From the NCBI GenBank assembly GCA_910578115.1, contig CAJTPO010000021.1:14780-78779 (forward strand): 64,000 nucleotides of DNA, read 5' to 3'. Source of the stretch: an uncultured Lachnospiraceae bacterium (GTDB lineage Bacteria; Bacillota; Clostridia; Lachnospirales; Lachnospiraceae). Of this stretch, positions 26,533 through 36,280 are shown piece after piece; the first letter of the stretch is position 1, and every line of letters starts with the position of its first letter. A model generated the notes under the pieces. The model saw only the letters and a list, made by a program, of their open reading frames with translations. It made no database searches and was not told where the DNA came from. The position numbers were made by a program, and so were the translations under genes.

Positions 26533-27954
26533 CTACTTAATAACAGTACCCTTAACCTGCAGTTCCCTGGAACTGTCAAGATTTGTTACAAAAAAATAAT
26601 ATCTACCCTTAATCTTAATCGAGAAATCATGCTTAATGGATCCAGTCCCTTCCGCGTACCTCATAAGTTCATTCGGATCCTTAATTCCCATTTGATAGGT
26701 TATATCATCTGGACTTCCCACTGTTGTAATTGTAACCGTATTTCCAACTTCTTCTGAAAATCCCGAAGTCATCCCTGTCTTGCCCGGGCTAAGCGACCAG
26801 TCTATGCCAATAAAGTCACCTATCGGTTCAACTTCTTCGTCCATCATAATCACATCGTCCGGGTCCAGGTCATACATTCTTGCAAACTCTTCGATCACTT
26901 CTTCATCACTCATCTCAGCGGCCTCTCCCTCGAGAGCCGTAGACACCTCACTATCTTCTGCTCTGGTATCCGTCGCCTCAACCGCTTTTGCATAAGCCTC
27001 CGTCATGCCATCTCCAGCCGCCAAAGCCGTTATACTGCTGCCAACCAGGAAGCATATCGACAACACCAATGCTGTCCCCTTCTTGATTCCTCCATGCTCA
27101 TGATATCTCTTCATACACTGCACTCTCCTTTCATATTCCCCTATTGTATCTGCCAACGTGAACAAGTTGTACCGCTCTCTCTTTCCTTCCTCGACCAGTA
27201 CCTTTAATATTGTCCGGAAATACTCCTTCTCGCTGAATATCTCCGCGCCTTCCTGACATGCCCTTCTGTCGCAATACTCCTCACACACCAGATCCAACTG
27301 CCTCAGCATCACCGGCACCAGCGGGTTAACCACATGCAATAGGGATACAATACAGCTCACTGTTCCCACATAGAGATCCCGGTTCAGATAATGGCACAAC
27401 TCATGATAGAGGATGACTGCCGTCTCCTCCCTCGTATACCGTTCCAGTGGCAGCACTACCGCATACCCATGCCAGTAAGTCATACACGCCATCTTCACCG
27501 AATCGTTGCGATACAGCGATACTTTACCCGCTATACCGAGACGGCTGCTGATCTCCTCGAACATCGCCCGTGTCTCTGCATCCTCTTCCGGAATGTTACC
27601 GTCAAACACTCTCATCCAACGGCTTCGCCTGTATATCTTCCATACAAACAATACAACAAACAGGAGTATCCATATACAGCCCAGTACCGCACATACCTTC
27701 CTCATTGACGGAGTATTGTAAAATAAATTGATATTTCCGCCTGCCGTCGGCATCTTCATACGCTCCCGTACGTACAATACACCATATACGCACGGCAGTA
27801 AAAAGGCCCACTGCGTTATCCGCATCTGCTGCCGAAGCACCTTGATATCATTTTCCGACCATATCCTTCCGAACGCAAGTCCCGTCAGATAGAATACACT
27901 CCCTGTGAGCGTCGTCAACGTCAATACTACGAACAGGTTATTCATCCAATCCAT
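26533..27954 (-). CDS. BlaR1-type M56 membrane metallopeptidase, copy 2
   Basis: 473 residues starting MDWMNNLFVVL, overlapping its BlaI partner by 17 bp as in copy 1. It has the same four-helix layout, the same HELCHYLNRDL zinc site and the same outer beta-rich C-terminal domain. The linker before that domain is the most divergent part (AVEATDTRAEDSEVSTALEG against AAEATDIREEDNDNVEHFMP), and the membrane helices differ by many conservative changes. It is complete, and base use is a little more GC-rich than in copy 1, which suggests that the duplication is not recent or that the copies arrived separately. Confidence 0.88.
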   Translation of the reverse strand: MDWMNNLFVVLTLTTLTGSVFYLTGLAFGRIWSENDIKVLRQQMRITQWAFLLPCVYGVLYVRERMKMPTAGGNINLFYNTPSMRKVCAVLGCIWILLFVVLFVWKIYRRSRWMRVFDGNIPEEDAETRAMFEEISSRLGIAGKVSLYRNDSVKMACMTYWHGYAVVLPLERYTREETAVILYHELCHYLNRDLYVGTVSCIVSLLHVVNPLVPVMLRQLDLVCEEYCDRRACQEGAEIFSEKEYFRTILKVLVEEGKRERYNLFTLADTIGEYERRVQCMKRYHEHGGIKKGTALVLSICFLVGSSITALAAGDGMTEAYAKAVEATDTRAEDSEVSTALEGEAAEMSDEEVIEEFARMYDLDPDDVIMMDEEVEPIGDFIGIDWSLSPGKTGMTSGFSEEVGNTVTITTVGSPDDITYQMGIKDPNELMRYAEGTGSIKHDFSIKIKGRYYFFVTNLDSSRELQVKGTVIK

Positions 27955-28318
27955 CGATCAGTTTTTGAATCCTTTCGATCTCGTCCCGCCGTAGTGGCCT
28001 GCCCTTTGCCAACGCACATAAAAACTCATCCGCATTGTTATGGTTCCAGAAGTCCACGTAGTCATTCGTCAGCTGCCCCTTATACTCTTCCAGAGGAATC
28101 AGGATCTGATAAAAAAATACACGTCCCTGACGGTAATGTCTCAGATATCCTTTCCGCACCAGCCGGGCCAGGAACGTGGATACCGTCTGCGGTTTCCAGT
28201 CCTTGTGGTACTTGTCATTCACCCGCTGCATGATCTCCATCAGGCTCAGTTCATCCTCTGCATCCCATACCGTCTTCATTACCAACTGTTCACAATCCGT
28301 TAGACTCGCCAGTGTCAT
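27938..28318 (-). CDS. BlaI/MecI-family repressor, copy 2
   Basis: 126 residues from ATG 28318, same GGAGGCAGAT ribosome site as copy 1. Residues 1-90 are identical or nearly so to copy 1 including the whole DNA-binding part, so both repressors should recognise the same operators. The differences cluster at the C-terminus (KGRPLRRDEIERIQKLIDG against QGRPLRQDEIERIHRLIDG), where protease recognition would occur. Confidence 0.93.
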   Translation of the reverse strand: MTLASLTDCEQLVMKTVWDAEDELSLMEIMQRVNDKYHKDWKPQTVSTFLARLVRKGYLRHYRQGRVFFYQILIPLEEYKGQLTNDYVDFWNHNNADEFLCALAKGRPLRRDEIERIQKLIDGLDE

Positions 28319-28384
28319 ATCTGCCTCCTGTATTCTCCACAATTAGCATTGCAGTCATAGTATTTGAAGTTTCACCTTATTTCA

Positions 28385-28413
28385 ATACTATTTTATTATA
28401 CGTAGAATAGCAA
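28385..28413 (-). promoter_or_regulatory. Promoter of BlaI/M56 pair, copy 2
   Basis: Minus strand TTGCTA (28413-28408), 17 bases, TAGTAT (28390-28385), as in copy 1. Downstream lies CAAT-GCTA-ATTG, a perfect small dyad at about 28340-28351 and a candidate BlaI operator. The shared TTCGACATATTTTCAG block is at about 28475. Confidence 0.65.
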
Positions 28414-28667
28414 GCGATTTTTTTAGATATGGTACTATTAAATTAAACTGTTTGTGTAGTTTTTTGACAGGATTCGACATATTTTCAGCAAAAACATCTT
28501 CCCTGTTGCATATCTGATTTAGATGGGGTAAAATGCTTTAATGCCTGCTCTTATTTTATGTGGTATCTGACGAGTTTTAAGGTTTTAACCGCTATTGTAG
28601 TTTATATTGACACTTTGCTTCAATTTGTTGTAGTTTTGCACACTACATAGAAAGGATATATCGTAAC

Positions 28668-30098
28668 ATGAAAAACACAAACAAAAATTCCATGTCTACA
28701 CCGCAGGCTCAATCCGGTTTTTTGCGCAGATTTATCGGTGATAAAGCCTTCTATAAAATGGTGTTGGCCATTGCCGTACCGATCATGGTCCAGAACGGCA
28801 TAACAAATTTCGTGGGGCTGCTGGATAATATTATGATCGGCCGTGTCGGTACGGAACCTATGTCCGGCGTTGCCATCGTCAACCAGTTGATCTTCGTATA
28901 CAACCTGTGCCTGTTCGGCGGCGTATCCGGTGCCGGTATTTTCACGGCACAGTATTTTGGCCAGAAAAACCAGGAGGGTATTCGCCAGACCGTGCGTTTT
29001 AAGATATGGATTGTTGTGGTGGTCACTCTGTTCACCACAGGACTCTTTCTGTTTGCCGGAGATAACCTGATCCAATTCTATCTACAGGGAGAAGGCACCG
29101 CCGAAAGCGCTGCCGCCACTTTACATTACGGAAAGCAGTACCTTTGGATCATGCTGACCGGCCTGCTGCCCTTTATGATGATTCAGGTCTATTCCAGTAC
29201 ACTGCGCGAGTGCGGACAGACCCTGCTGCCCATGAAAGCGGGCATAGTGGCGGTATGTGTCAATCTGGTACTGAACTATATTCTGATCTATGGTAAATTC
29301 GGTGCTCCTGCATTAGGTGTACAGGGTGCCGCCCTCGCTACGGTTATTTCCCGTTATGTAGAGGCCGCCATCATCCTGGTGCATACGCATAAGCACAGGG
29401 AGCAGAATCCTTTTGTTGAAGGGCTGTATTCTACTTTGAAAGTTCCCGGCCATCTCGCACAGAAGATTCTGATCAAGGGTACGCCGCTTCTTTTAAATGA
29501 AACATTATGGGCCGCGGGTATGGCAATGCTGTCGCAATGCTACTCCGTCCGTGGTTTGAACGTCATTGCCGCCCAAAATATTTCCAGCACGATCAGCAAT
29601 GTATTCAATATTGTATTTATCGCGCTCGGCGATTCCGTAGCCATTATCGTAGGACAGCTGCTGGGGGCAGGCAGAATGGAAGAAGCCCGGGATCAGGACA
29701 ACAAGCTGATCGCCTTTTCCGTATTCTGTTGTACCTGCGTGGCTTTGGTGATGCTGGTTCTGGCACCGCTCTTCCCGCTGCTGTACAATACCGAGGCGGA
29801 TGTGCGGGAACTGGCCAAATACTTTATTATGATCACTGCCGTGTTTATGCCGCAGAACGCATTTCTGCACGCCTCCTACTTCACCCTCCGCTCCGGTGGC
29901 AAGACCATCGTCACCTTCCTGTTCGACAGCGTATTCATCTGGTGTGTCAGCGTGACTATCGCTTTCACACTAAGCCGTTTTACCGCACTGCCGGTCACGG
30001 CGGTTCTCATCCTGGTACAGGTTGGCGATATCATTAAATGTATTATCGGTTTCGTACTGGTGAAAAAGGGCGTCTGGCTGCAGAATATAGTAGCATAA
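28668..30098 (+). CDS. MATE-family multidrug/organic cation exporter
   Basis: 476 residues with AAAGGATATATCG upstream. Twelve hydrophobic helices, with family phrases in both halves: VPIMVQNGITNFVGLLDNIM near the start, GAALATVISRYVEA in the middle, and NETLWAAGMAMLSQCYSVRG opening the second half. It would use an ion gradient to export drugs or metabolites. It reads divergently from the BlaI/M56 pair 350 bp away, so BlaI control of this exporter is possible but not shown by any clear shared operator. Confidence 0.92.
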   Translation: MKNTNKNSMSTPQAQSGFLRRFIGDKAFYKMVLAIAVPIMVQNGITNFVGLLDNIMIGRVGTEPMSGVAIVNQLIFVYNLCLFGGVSGAGIFTAQYFGQKNQEGIRQTVRFKIWIVVVVTLFTTGLFLFAGDNLIQFYLQGEGTAESAAATLHYGKQYLWIMLTGLLPFMMIQVYSSTLRECGQTLLPMKAGIVAVCVNLVLNYILIYGKFGAPALGVQGAALATVISRYVEAAIILVHTHKHREQNPFVEGLYSTLKVPGHLAQKILIKGTPLLLNETLWAAGMAMLSQCYSVRGLNVIAAQNISSTISNVFNIVFIALGDSVAIIVGQLLGAGRMEEARDQDNKLIAFSVFCCTCVALVMLVLAPLFPLLYNTEADVRELAKYFIMITAVFMPQNAFLHASYFTLRSGGKTIVTFLFDSVFIWCVSVTIAFTLSRFTALPVTAVLILVQVGDIIKCIIGFVLVKKGVWLQNIVA

Positions 30099-30170
30099 GC
30101 CGCAAACTGTACCCTGAGCCGCTGCGCTTTCACAAGCCAAATATCCATGCAGGCATGGCTGCCTGGCTCG

Positions 30171-30198
30171 TTGCTTTGCGGGAATAAAGTGGTATAAT
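30171..30198 (+). promoter_or_regulatory. Promoter of the GH2 glycosidase gene
   Basis: TTGCTT (30171-30176), 16 bases, TATAAT (30193-30198), giving a leader of about 40 bases before the start at 30245. It lies inside the right side of an imperfect hairpin (around CCATGCAGGCATGG, 30147-30160) that may serve as the MATE terminator. Confidence 0.7.
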
Positions 30199-30244
30199 GA
30201 TGAAAGATATGGATGTTTAGATGGAGCCTGACAGGAGAAAACAT

Positions 30245-32017
30245 ATGAAGCAATTATATACGCGCTGGGGACGCAGTCTCGATCCGGAACATGTGCTGCC
30301 GGAATATCCAAGACCCCTTTTGCAGCGGCAAAGCTATATAAATCTGAACGGATATTGGGACTATGCAGTCACCGATACACTCCACAGGCCAGGATCCTTT
30401 GACGGCAGGATCCTGGTTCCCTTTTCACCGGAAAGCGTTCTCTCCGGTGTCGGCAGGCAGCTTCAGCCCGATGAGTATCTCTGGTACAGAACCATGCTGC
30501 CATTACAAGCGGATAAGCTGGAGGCAGGATTTCGCCTGCTTCTGCACTTTGGCGCTGTAGATCAGGCCTGTCGCGTATATGTCAATGGCCGGGAAGTCAC
30601 TCGGCACACGGGCGGTTATCTGCCTTTTTCCGTGGATATCACAGAATACTGTCAAAAACCGCTGCATACGGCGTCAAATCCGGAACTTCTTCTCGCCGTA
30701 AGGGATCTCAGCGACACCTCCTATCATGCAAAGGGCAAGCAGAAGCTTCGCAGAGGAGGCATGTTCTATACGGCACAGAGCGGCATCTGGCAGACGGTCT
30801 GGATGGAATATGTGCCGGAGCATTATGTGGAAGAAGTCCTTACCACGCCGGATTTAAAGCGTGGAACCGTACAGATCACTGTCCATTCCTCGGCAGAACT
30901 GCCGGTTACGGTACAGATCAGAAAACCGGCTCTTTATCAGGACGAAACGGATGCCGACGTAAATGCACGCAAGGCTGCCCAGGAAGTGATTGCCGAGGCA
31001 GAAGGCTGTGCCAACCATGCAGTAAGTCTTTCCCTGCCAATCATCCGCCCATGGACCTGCGATGAACCCTATCTGTATTATGTTACGGTCAAAATGGGGG
31101 ACGATTCTGTTGAGAGCTATTTCGCCCTGCGTGATTTTACCTTAACACCGGATCAAAAGGGTATTCCACGAATCTGTTTAAATGGGCAGGAGCAGTTCCA
31201 GAATGGGGTCCTGGATCAGGGCTACTGGCCAGACGGGCTGTATACCGCTCCGGCCGATGCTGCCTGTATCTTTGATATTACGGAAATGAAAAAGATGGGA
31301 TTTACCATGCTGCGAAAACACATTAAAATTGAGCCGCAGCGATGGTATTATCACTGCGACCGGCTTGGCATGGTCGTATGGCAGGATATGGTAAACGGCG
31401 GCAGTTACTATAAGCACTGGTTCGTCACCTATGCGGCAACACTTTTTTCCAGGAAAAGGCTGTTTATACCGGATACCTGTCTTCCTCTGCTGTCCCGCAC
31501 ACACAAAGCAGGCAGGCACGAGTTTGTACGGGAAATGAAAGAGACGATCCGCCGTCTGAAGGGACATCCGAGTATCGCCGTCTGGGTGCTTTTTAATGAA
31601 GGCTGGGGTCAATTCCATGCCGGACGCATCACGCAGATCGCAAGAAAATGTGATCCGAGCCGCCTCATCGACCAGGCAAGCGGCTGGTTTGATCAAAATG
31701 GCGGAGACCTGCAGAGCATCCATCACTATTTCTTCAAATTTAAATTTGCTCCTGAAAGAAGACGCGCCACCGTTTTGTCGGAATTTGGCGGATATTCGCT
31801 GCGCATCGCCGGGCACAGCTCCTGCGACAAGTTGTATGGATACGGAACCTTCAAAGATGCTGCCGGGTTGAAAAAGGCATATCAGGAGCGGATGCAGAGA
31901 GTGCGGGAGCAGATTCCCGCCGGAATATGTGCAAGTGTCTATACGCAGCTGTCCGATGTAGAAGAGGAGGTCAACGGGATTCTTACCTACGACCGCGAGA
32001 TCAACAAGTTAATATAA
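30245..32017 (+). CDS. Glycoside hydrolase family 2 enzyme (cytoplasmic)
   Basis: 590 residues from ATG 30245 (MKQLYTRWGRSLDPEHVL), with AGGAGAAAACAT upstream; the ATG at 30221 lacks a ribosome site. Order: sugar-binding jelly-roll domain (about 25-190, YINLNGYWDY, GRILVPFSPES), immunoglobulin-like domain (about 195-310), TIM barrel (about 315-590). The catalytic acid/base is Glu in VLFNEGWGQFH (about 450) and the nucleophile is Glu in LSEFGGYSL (about 510). There is no signal peptide, so it acts on imported oligosaccharides. The exact glycoside (galactoside, glucuronide, mannoside) cannot be told from sequence alone. It faces the LplABC-type importer cluster, whose genes converge on it, and probably works with it. 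Confidence 0.9.
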   Translation: MKQLYTRWGRSLDPEHVLPEYPRPLLQRQSYINLNGYWDYAVTDTLHRPGSFDGRILVPFSPESVLSGVGRQLQPDEYLWYRTMLPLQADKLEAGFRLLLHFGAVDQACRVYVNGREVTRHTGGYLPFSVDITEYCQKPLHTASNPELLLAVRDLSDTSYHAKGKQKLRRGGMFYTAQSGIWQTVWMEYVPEHYVEEVLTTPDLKRGTVQITVHSSAELPVTVQIRKPALYQDETDADVNARKAAQEVIAEAEGCANHAVSLSLPIIRPWTCDEPYLYYVTVKMGDDSVESYFALRDFTLTPDQKGIPRICLNGQEQFQNGVLDQGYWPDGLYTAPADAACIFDITEMKKMGFTMLRKHIKIEPQRWYYHCDRLGMVVWQDMVNGGSYYKHWFVTYAATLFSRKRLFIPDTCLPLLSRTHKAGRHEFVREMKETIRRLKGHPSIAVWVLFNEGWGQFHAGRITQIARKCDPSRLIDQASGWFDQNGGDLQSIHHYFFKFKFAPERRRATVLSEFGGYSLRIAGHSSCDKLYGYGTFKDAAGLKKAYQERMQRVREQIPAGICASVYTQLSDVEEEVNGILTYDREINKLI

Positions 32018-32044
32018 CAAAGCGGCCATCCGCCTCAGTGCGGT

Positions 32045-34291
32045 CTACATCGTGTGCTCCTTCTCAAACTGCGACGGCGTAACCCCCACATACATCTTGA
32101 AAGTGCGCCTGAATGTGACATCATTGGTAAAGCCACATTTGAGCGCAATTTCCTGCATGCTCATATTTCCTTTCAGAAGATAGTTTCTTGCGCACTCAAT
32201 TCTTCTGGAAGCAACATATTTCTGAAAGGTACACCCGAACTGTTCCTTGAAATATTTACCGAAGTAGGCCGGCGTATAGTGCATCAATCTGGCAGTCTCA
32301 TTTAAAGAGAGGTTTGCATCCGTCAGATGTTCTTCCACATAATCACGGATAATCTCATTTCTTGCATGGTAGACCGGATTTTCCCGCTCGGCACAACGTT
32401 GTATGATCGCCCCGATTTTCATTCGAAATGTCTGGAGATAACTTTTCATACTCCGATAGTTCTCCGGATCCAGCAAAGCCATCTGTTCAATCATACTTCC
32501 CTTATCACCGGTCTCAAACAAGCCCGGAATCCTGTCATTCAGACTGCGCACGCCGAGAAAATAGGCCTCCTTATTCAGGATCCTGCTCTGGAAATTGTAT
32601 CTGAGTATTTCCTGATACTGTTCCGAGAATTTCTCCGCATCCGACTCCTCCGCTGCCCTTTTCAGATCCTCCATCTTCCCCTCCGGAATGGCAAACACGC
32701 CACAGTTCCGATCTCTCTCCTCAATATGTTCTTCTTCCATGGAGATGATCTTTTTTTCCGGATAAAAAAAGGAATACTCCAGGGCACGCACGGCCTGATT
32801 ATAGGCAGAAAGCAAATGCAGAATATCCTCATGCACCCTGCTCATACCCAGGACCGCATCCTCATAACCGGACTCCGAGAACGCCTGAAAGAGAGCTTCA
32901 CCGATCTCCTCGACCAGACTCTCGTCACCATAACTCAACACCCAGATATAGTAGCTGCTCTCTTCCAGAAATACGGCGTGAATCTGCGGATAAATCGCCA
33001 GACAGGAATCGATTTCCCTGATATACTGTCTGCACTCAGGGCTGTCCTTTAAGGCCAGAACACGGTACAGGGAATACTGGCGGATAGTATTCACATATTT
33101 GACTTCATTTGCCTGCGGCCTGTTAGACCGCAGCAGCGCATGAAGGATATACTGCTCAATCAGCGGATTCTGTTCAAACACTGTCACCTCAAGCCTTTTC
33201 TTCTGTGAATCCAGTTCCTCCAGCGCCTTCTCTATGATCTGATACTCATTGAGACTTTCTTCATGCTCTTCTTCCAGAAGCATCTCCATAATATGTTTTA
33301 ACGGCTGATAATTATATTGTGTCATCCGGTATGCCACCAGCAGGATCAGAGCCAACAGAATCAGGCAGCCTGCAATGATCCATTCCGCAAACAACATAAA
33401 ATCCCGGTAAAGAAAGTCATTTTCCAGAATCTGCAGGACACCGATCTCCATCCCTACCTTTGTATATTCCGCCACGTAACTTTTCAGCCCGCTGTCGTAA
33501 TAATAGCCCTTCTCTTCCCTTTTCAATCCCTCTATGCTCTCTCCCACCGTCAACGGCTGGCCCGGCCAGTCTCCGGCATATATGACTCTGCTTCCGTCAG
33601 TCAGATACAGATACTGCGTTCCCTCCTCCGTGAAGTTCCCGATATACGTATAGATTTTGTGATACGGAACAAAGAAAAGAATGTTGACCTCCCCGGAATA
33701 TATATTCCCCAGCGGAATCGTCTGCACCAGAAAAAAGCCGCTGATCCTCCTGCCGTTTTTTACCAGGCTTACGTCATGGAAAATCCGCTTCTGATTATTC
33801 ATGCCAAGCACGTCGCCGGACATAAATGTGTCCTCCTGACACGCAATTTGATTGATATCTACATACTTTTTCCATCCCGACTTTCCATAACTGCTGATCC
33901 CGAACTCACCCAGACTATAATAAATATAGATGGATTCTATCATGTTGTCATTAATCTCGGTGAGGGAGATCATCCCGGCATAATCGGATATATCAGATGC
34001 CTTTACATTCTTCTCCATAAGCTCCGGGGTCTTCTGCATGTATTTCAGACGCATCACCCAGGGCGTCATGGCGTACTGTGCCGACGATTTGATCAGATTA
34101 TCCATGGTATTCTTCAACTCAGCATCCACATTCTCCGCGATAGAATTTTCAAAAGCCAGCACACTGTCATGAGAGATTCTGTAGTATACAAATGAAAAGA
34201 GTCCCGAGATGGCCAAAAGAATGATTGCCGGAACGATCACATAGGAAATAAACATCTTATGCTGTGTCTGATATCGCTTTCCTTTTCTCAT
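32045..34291 (-). CDS. AraC-type transcriptional regulator with membrane sensor domain
   Basis: 748 residues from ATG 34291 (MRKGKRYQTQHKMFISYVI), 20 bp after the previous stop; the longer frame to 34369 would overlap that gene. Helix 1 about 13-35, extracytoplasmic Cache-like domain about 36-280, helix 2 about 285-308, a cytoplasmic linker, and a C-terminal AraC double helix-turn-helix (about 650-745, LSLNETARLMHYTPAYFGKY and EIALKCGFTNDVTFRRTFKM). Proteins of this build sense a signal outside and activate adjacent glycan genes without a separate kinase. It is last in the importer operon, so it likely controls that operon and perhaps the GH2 gene. Confidence 0.9.
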   Translation of the reverse strand: MRKGKRYQTQHKMFISYVIVPAIILLAISGLFSFVYYRISHDSVLAFENSIAENVDAELKNTMDNLIKSSAQYAMTPWVMRLKYMQKTPELMEKNVKASDISDYAGMISLTEINDNMIESIYIYYSLGEFGISSYGKSGWKKYVDINQIACQEDTFMSGDVLGMNNQKRIFHDVSLVKNGRRISGFFLVQTIPLGNIYSGEVNILFFVPYHKIYTYIGNFTEEGTQYLYLTDGSRVIYAGDWPGQPLTVGESIEGLKREEKGYYYDSGLKSYVAEYTKVGMEIGVLQILENDFLYRDFMLFAEWIIAGCLILLALILLVAYRMTQYNYQPLKHIMEMLLEEEHEESLNEYQIIEKALEELDSQKKRLEVTVFEQNPLIEQYILHALLRSNRPQANEVKYVNTIRQYSLYRVLALKDSPECRQYIREIDSCLAIYPQIHAVFLEESSYYIWVLSYGDESLVEEIGEALFQAFSESGYEDAVLGMSRVHEDILHLLSAYNQAVRALEYSFFYPEKKIISMEEEHIEERDRNCGVFAIPEGKMEDLKRAAEESDAEKFSEQYQEILRYNFQSRILNKEAYFLGVRSLNDRIPGLFETGDKGSMIEQMALLDPENYRSMKSYLQTFRMKIGAIIQRCAERENPVYHARNEIIRDYVEEHLTDANLSLNETARLMHYTPAYFGKYFKEQFGCTFQKYVASRRIECARNYLLKGNMSMQEIALKCGFTNDVTFRRTFKMYVGVTPSQFEKEHTM

Positions 34292-34311
34292 TCTTCCAGC
34301 CCCTTTCTCTT

Positions 34312-35337
34312 TTACCAGGATAAATGCTCCGTCTCCAGAAATGCCAGCCCGATCTGTTCGAAGACCCATACAGGCTCATCGTAGGCAGCTCCATTATACC
34401 ACATCATCCACCGCCCTCTTACCTTCATCACAAAGGGTTTATAGACCGCTACCGAGTCCCAATCCCCCTGCGTGGGAGCGATCAGTGGATTCTGCGGATG
34501 CTTTTCCCAGCCCGTGATTCCATCCCGGGATCTTGCCAGCCCGACCTGCGCACGCTCCTCATGGAGATGCCCTACATAGAACATGTAATACCATCCAGCC
34601 TCCTTGACCACGCAGGGTGCCACCACCTTATGCTGTTCCCAAAGATGCCCCCGACTGCCTTCCAGCACGGGATTATCCGTATATTTATCCCAGTGGATTC
34701 CATCGATGCTGGACGCATATCCAATGGCATCCGGTTCATGATTACAGCCTGCGGCATACCACATTTTATAACTGCCCTCCGTCTCATCAAACAGGACATG
34801 CGGACACATGATCGCCTGCTTCTCCCAATCCTGATCCGGCTTCAATACCGGCTCTTTCCTTCTTTCCCAATGAATTCCGTCTCCACTCACGGCAAGACCA
34901 ATCACTGATCTTCCCCCTTCCCTGTAGGGCAGCATTTGTCCGGAATACCACATTTTATATTGTCCATCATGATAAATAATGGCAGGACGGTTAACTTCAT
35001 CTTCCTCCCAGTCAGATCCTTCCAGAGGGGCCAGAACCAGCTGCGGCTCACTCCAGCTGATCCCATCACGGCTTTCTGTATAGCCAATCCCCCGTTTCGG
35101 CCGCCATGAGAACCACATCCTTAAAATCTCATGTCCGTCCCGCCCTTCTTCCAACAGCAGCGAAACGTCAAAGCAAGTTCCGTAACTTCCACCAAAAACC
35201 GGATTGCCTTCATATTTTTTCCAGCCGCCGTTTGTTCCATACTGATAATATCTCCTGTTTTCTTCACAGTCATAAAATGCAATGCGCTGTGCACTGCTCA
35301 TCTCCTCCGGTGCTTTGATCTTCATATTTGCCTCCAT
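34312..35337 (-). CDS. Five-bladed beta-propeller glycosidase (GH43/GH32/GH130-like)
   Basis: 341 residues if started at ATG 35337 (GGAGGTAAAA upstream); ATG 35325, with GGAGGCAAAT, is equally possible. Repeated blades are obvious from recurring W/G-rich phrases: KKYEGNPVFGG, RGIGYTESRDGISWSEP, IGLAVSGDGIHWERR, IGYASSIDGIHWDKY, VGLARSRDGITGWEKH. Such propellers occur in GH32, GH43, GH62, GH68, GH117 and GH130. Acidic residues that could be catalytic include Asp in TCFDVSLL and Glu in WEEDEVNRP, but I cannot fix the family. There is no signal peptide. It lies in the importer operon, so it probably cleaves the imported glycan inside the cell. Confidence 0.8.
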   Translation of the reverse strand: MEANMKIKAPEEMSSAQRIAFYDCEENRRYYQYGTNGGWKKYEGNPVFGGSYGTCFDVSLLLEEGRDGHEILRMWFSWRPKRGIGYTESRDGISWSEPQLVLAPLEGSDWEEDEVNRPAIIYHDGQYKMWYSGQMLPYREGGRSVIGLAVSGDGIHWERRKEPVLKPDQDWEKQAIMCPHVLFDETEGSYKMWYAAGCNHEPDAIGYASSIDGIHWDKYTDNPVLEGSRGHLWEQHKVVAPCVVKEAGWYYMFYVGHLHEERAQVGLARSRDGITGWEKHPQNPLIAPTQGDWDSVAVYKPFVMKVRGRWMMWYNGAAYDEPVWVFEQIGLAFLETEHLSW

Positions 35338-35367
35338 TTTTACCTCCATTCCAGAAGTTTGTGCCGT

Positions 35368-36228
35368 CTATTTCACCGCTCCTATCAGAACCCCCTTTTC
35401 AAAATACTTCTGAATAGAGGGATACAGGATCATAATCGGGAAGCAGGCCACCACTATGACCGCGTACTTCATCTGCTCGTTCATCAGGATCGCATCCATC
35501 CCCATTCCTGAGACCCGCACCTCGCTGGTAATCAGAATACGCCTCAGGTACAGCTGAATCGGCTGCAGCTTTTCATCTGACAGGAAGATCAGCGGCGCAA
35601 AATAGCTGTTCCAGTACCCCACTCCATAAAACAGGATCAGCACAGACAGAATGGGTTTCGACAGCGGGAAAAAGATTCTCACCATAACTGTCCATTCCGA
35701 ACCGCCATCCATCTTGACCGCCTCCGCCATCTCCTCCGGCAGCGATTCAAAGAAAGACCTTGTAATGATCAGATTGTATGCACTGATGATGTATGGCAGA
35801 ATGATCGCCCATCTGTTATTGTAGAGATGCATTTTCTGAATCAGGATATACAGTGGAATCAGGCCACCGCTGACAAACATGGTAAGCGTCATTAAAAACG
35901 ATAATTGTCTCCTTAAGAAAAACTGTCTTCTGGAAAGTGCAAATGCCGTCGTCGCCGTCAGCGTTACACTGACGGCCGCTCCCGTCACCGTATACCAGAT
36001 CGTATTGCCAAAAGACCGCAGTACCGTATCATTCTCGAAAATCATCCGGTAGGCTTTCAGAGAAAAACCTTTCGGCAGCAGATAAATGTCTCTTGCCAGT
36101 ACATGAACCGGGTCACTGAAAGACATGCTCACGACATAAATGACCGGGTACAGGGTTATGATAATGATCAATGCTGTTACCATATGGATCGCAGTGTCCG
36201 ACGTCATAAATCTACTTTTTTTCTTCAT
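35368..36228 (-). CDS. ABC sugar importer permease, YtcP/LplC type
   Basis: 286 residues from ATG 36228 (MKKKSRFMTSDTAIHM), GGAAAGATTT upstream; the frame extends to 36318 without a ribosome site and would overlap the next gene. Six transmembrane helices, with the permease EAA-like loop EEMAEAVKMDGGSEWTVMVR and the conserved ending YPSIQKYFEKGVLIGAVKG-like (here GVLIGAVK at the C-terminus). This pattern is typical of the C-type subunit of oligosaccharide importers. Partner of the permease at 36281 and the lipoprotein at 37215. Confidence 0.93.
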   Translation of the reverse strand: MKKKSRFMTSDTAIHMVTALIIIITLYPVIYVVSMSFSDPVHVLARDIYLLPKGFSLKAYRMIFENDTVLRSFGNTIWYTVTGAAVSVTLTATTAFALSRRQFFLRRQLSFLMTLTMFVSGGLIPLYILIQKMHLYNNRWAIILPYIISAYNLIITRSFFESLPEEMAEAVKMDGGSEWTVMVRIFFPLSKPILSVLILFYGVGYWNSYFAPLIFLSDEKLQPIQLYLRRILITSEVRVSGMGMDAILMNEQMKYAVIVVACFPIMILYPSIQKYFEKGVLIGAVK

Positions 36229-36280
36229 AAATCTTTCCACGCTTTCTGTATGAAAAAATATCTTAATCTGTGGCCCCCGT

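Noticed and set aside
24277..28318. Beta-lactam resistance regulation
   Set aside because: BlaI and M56 proteins are present, but the outer domain is not penicillin-binding and no beta-lactamase or PBP gene is nearby.
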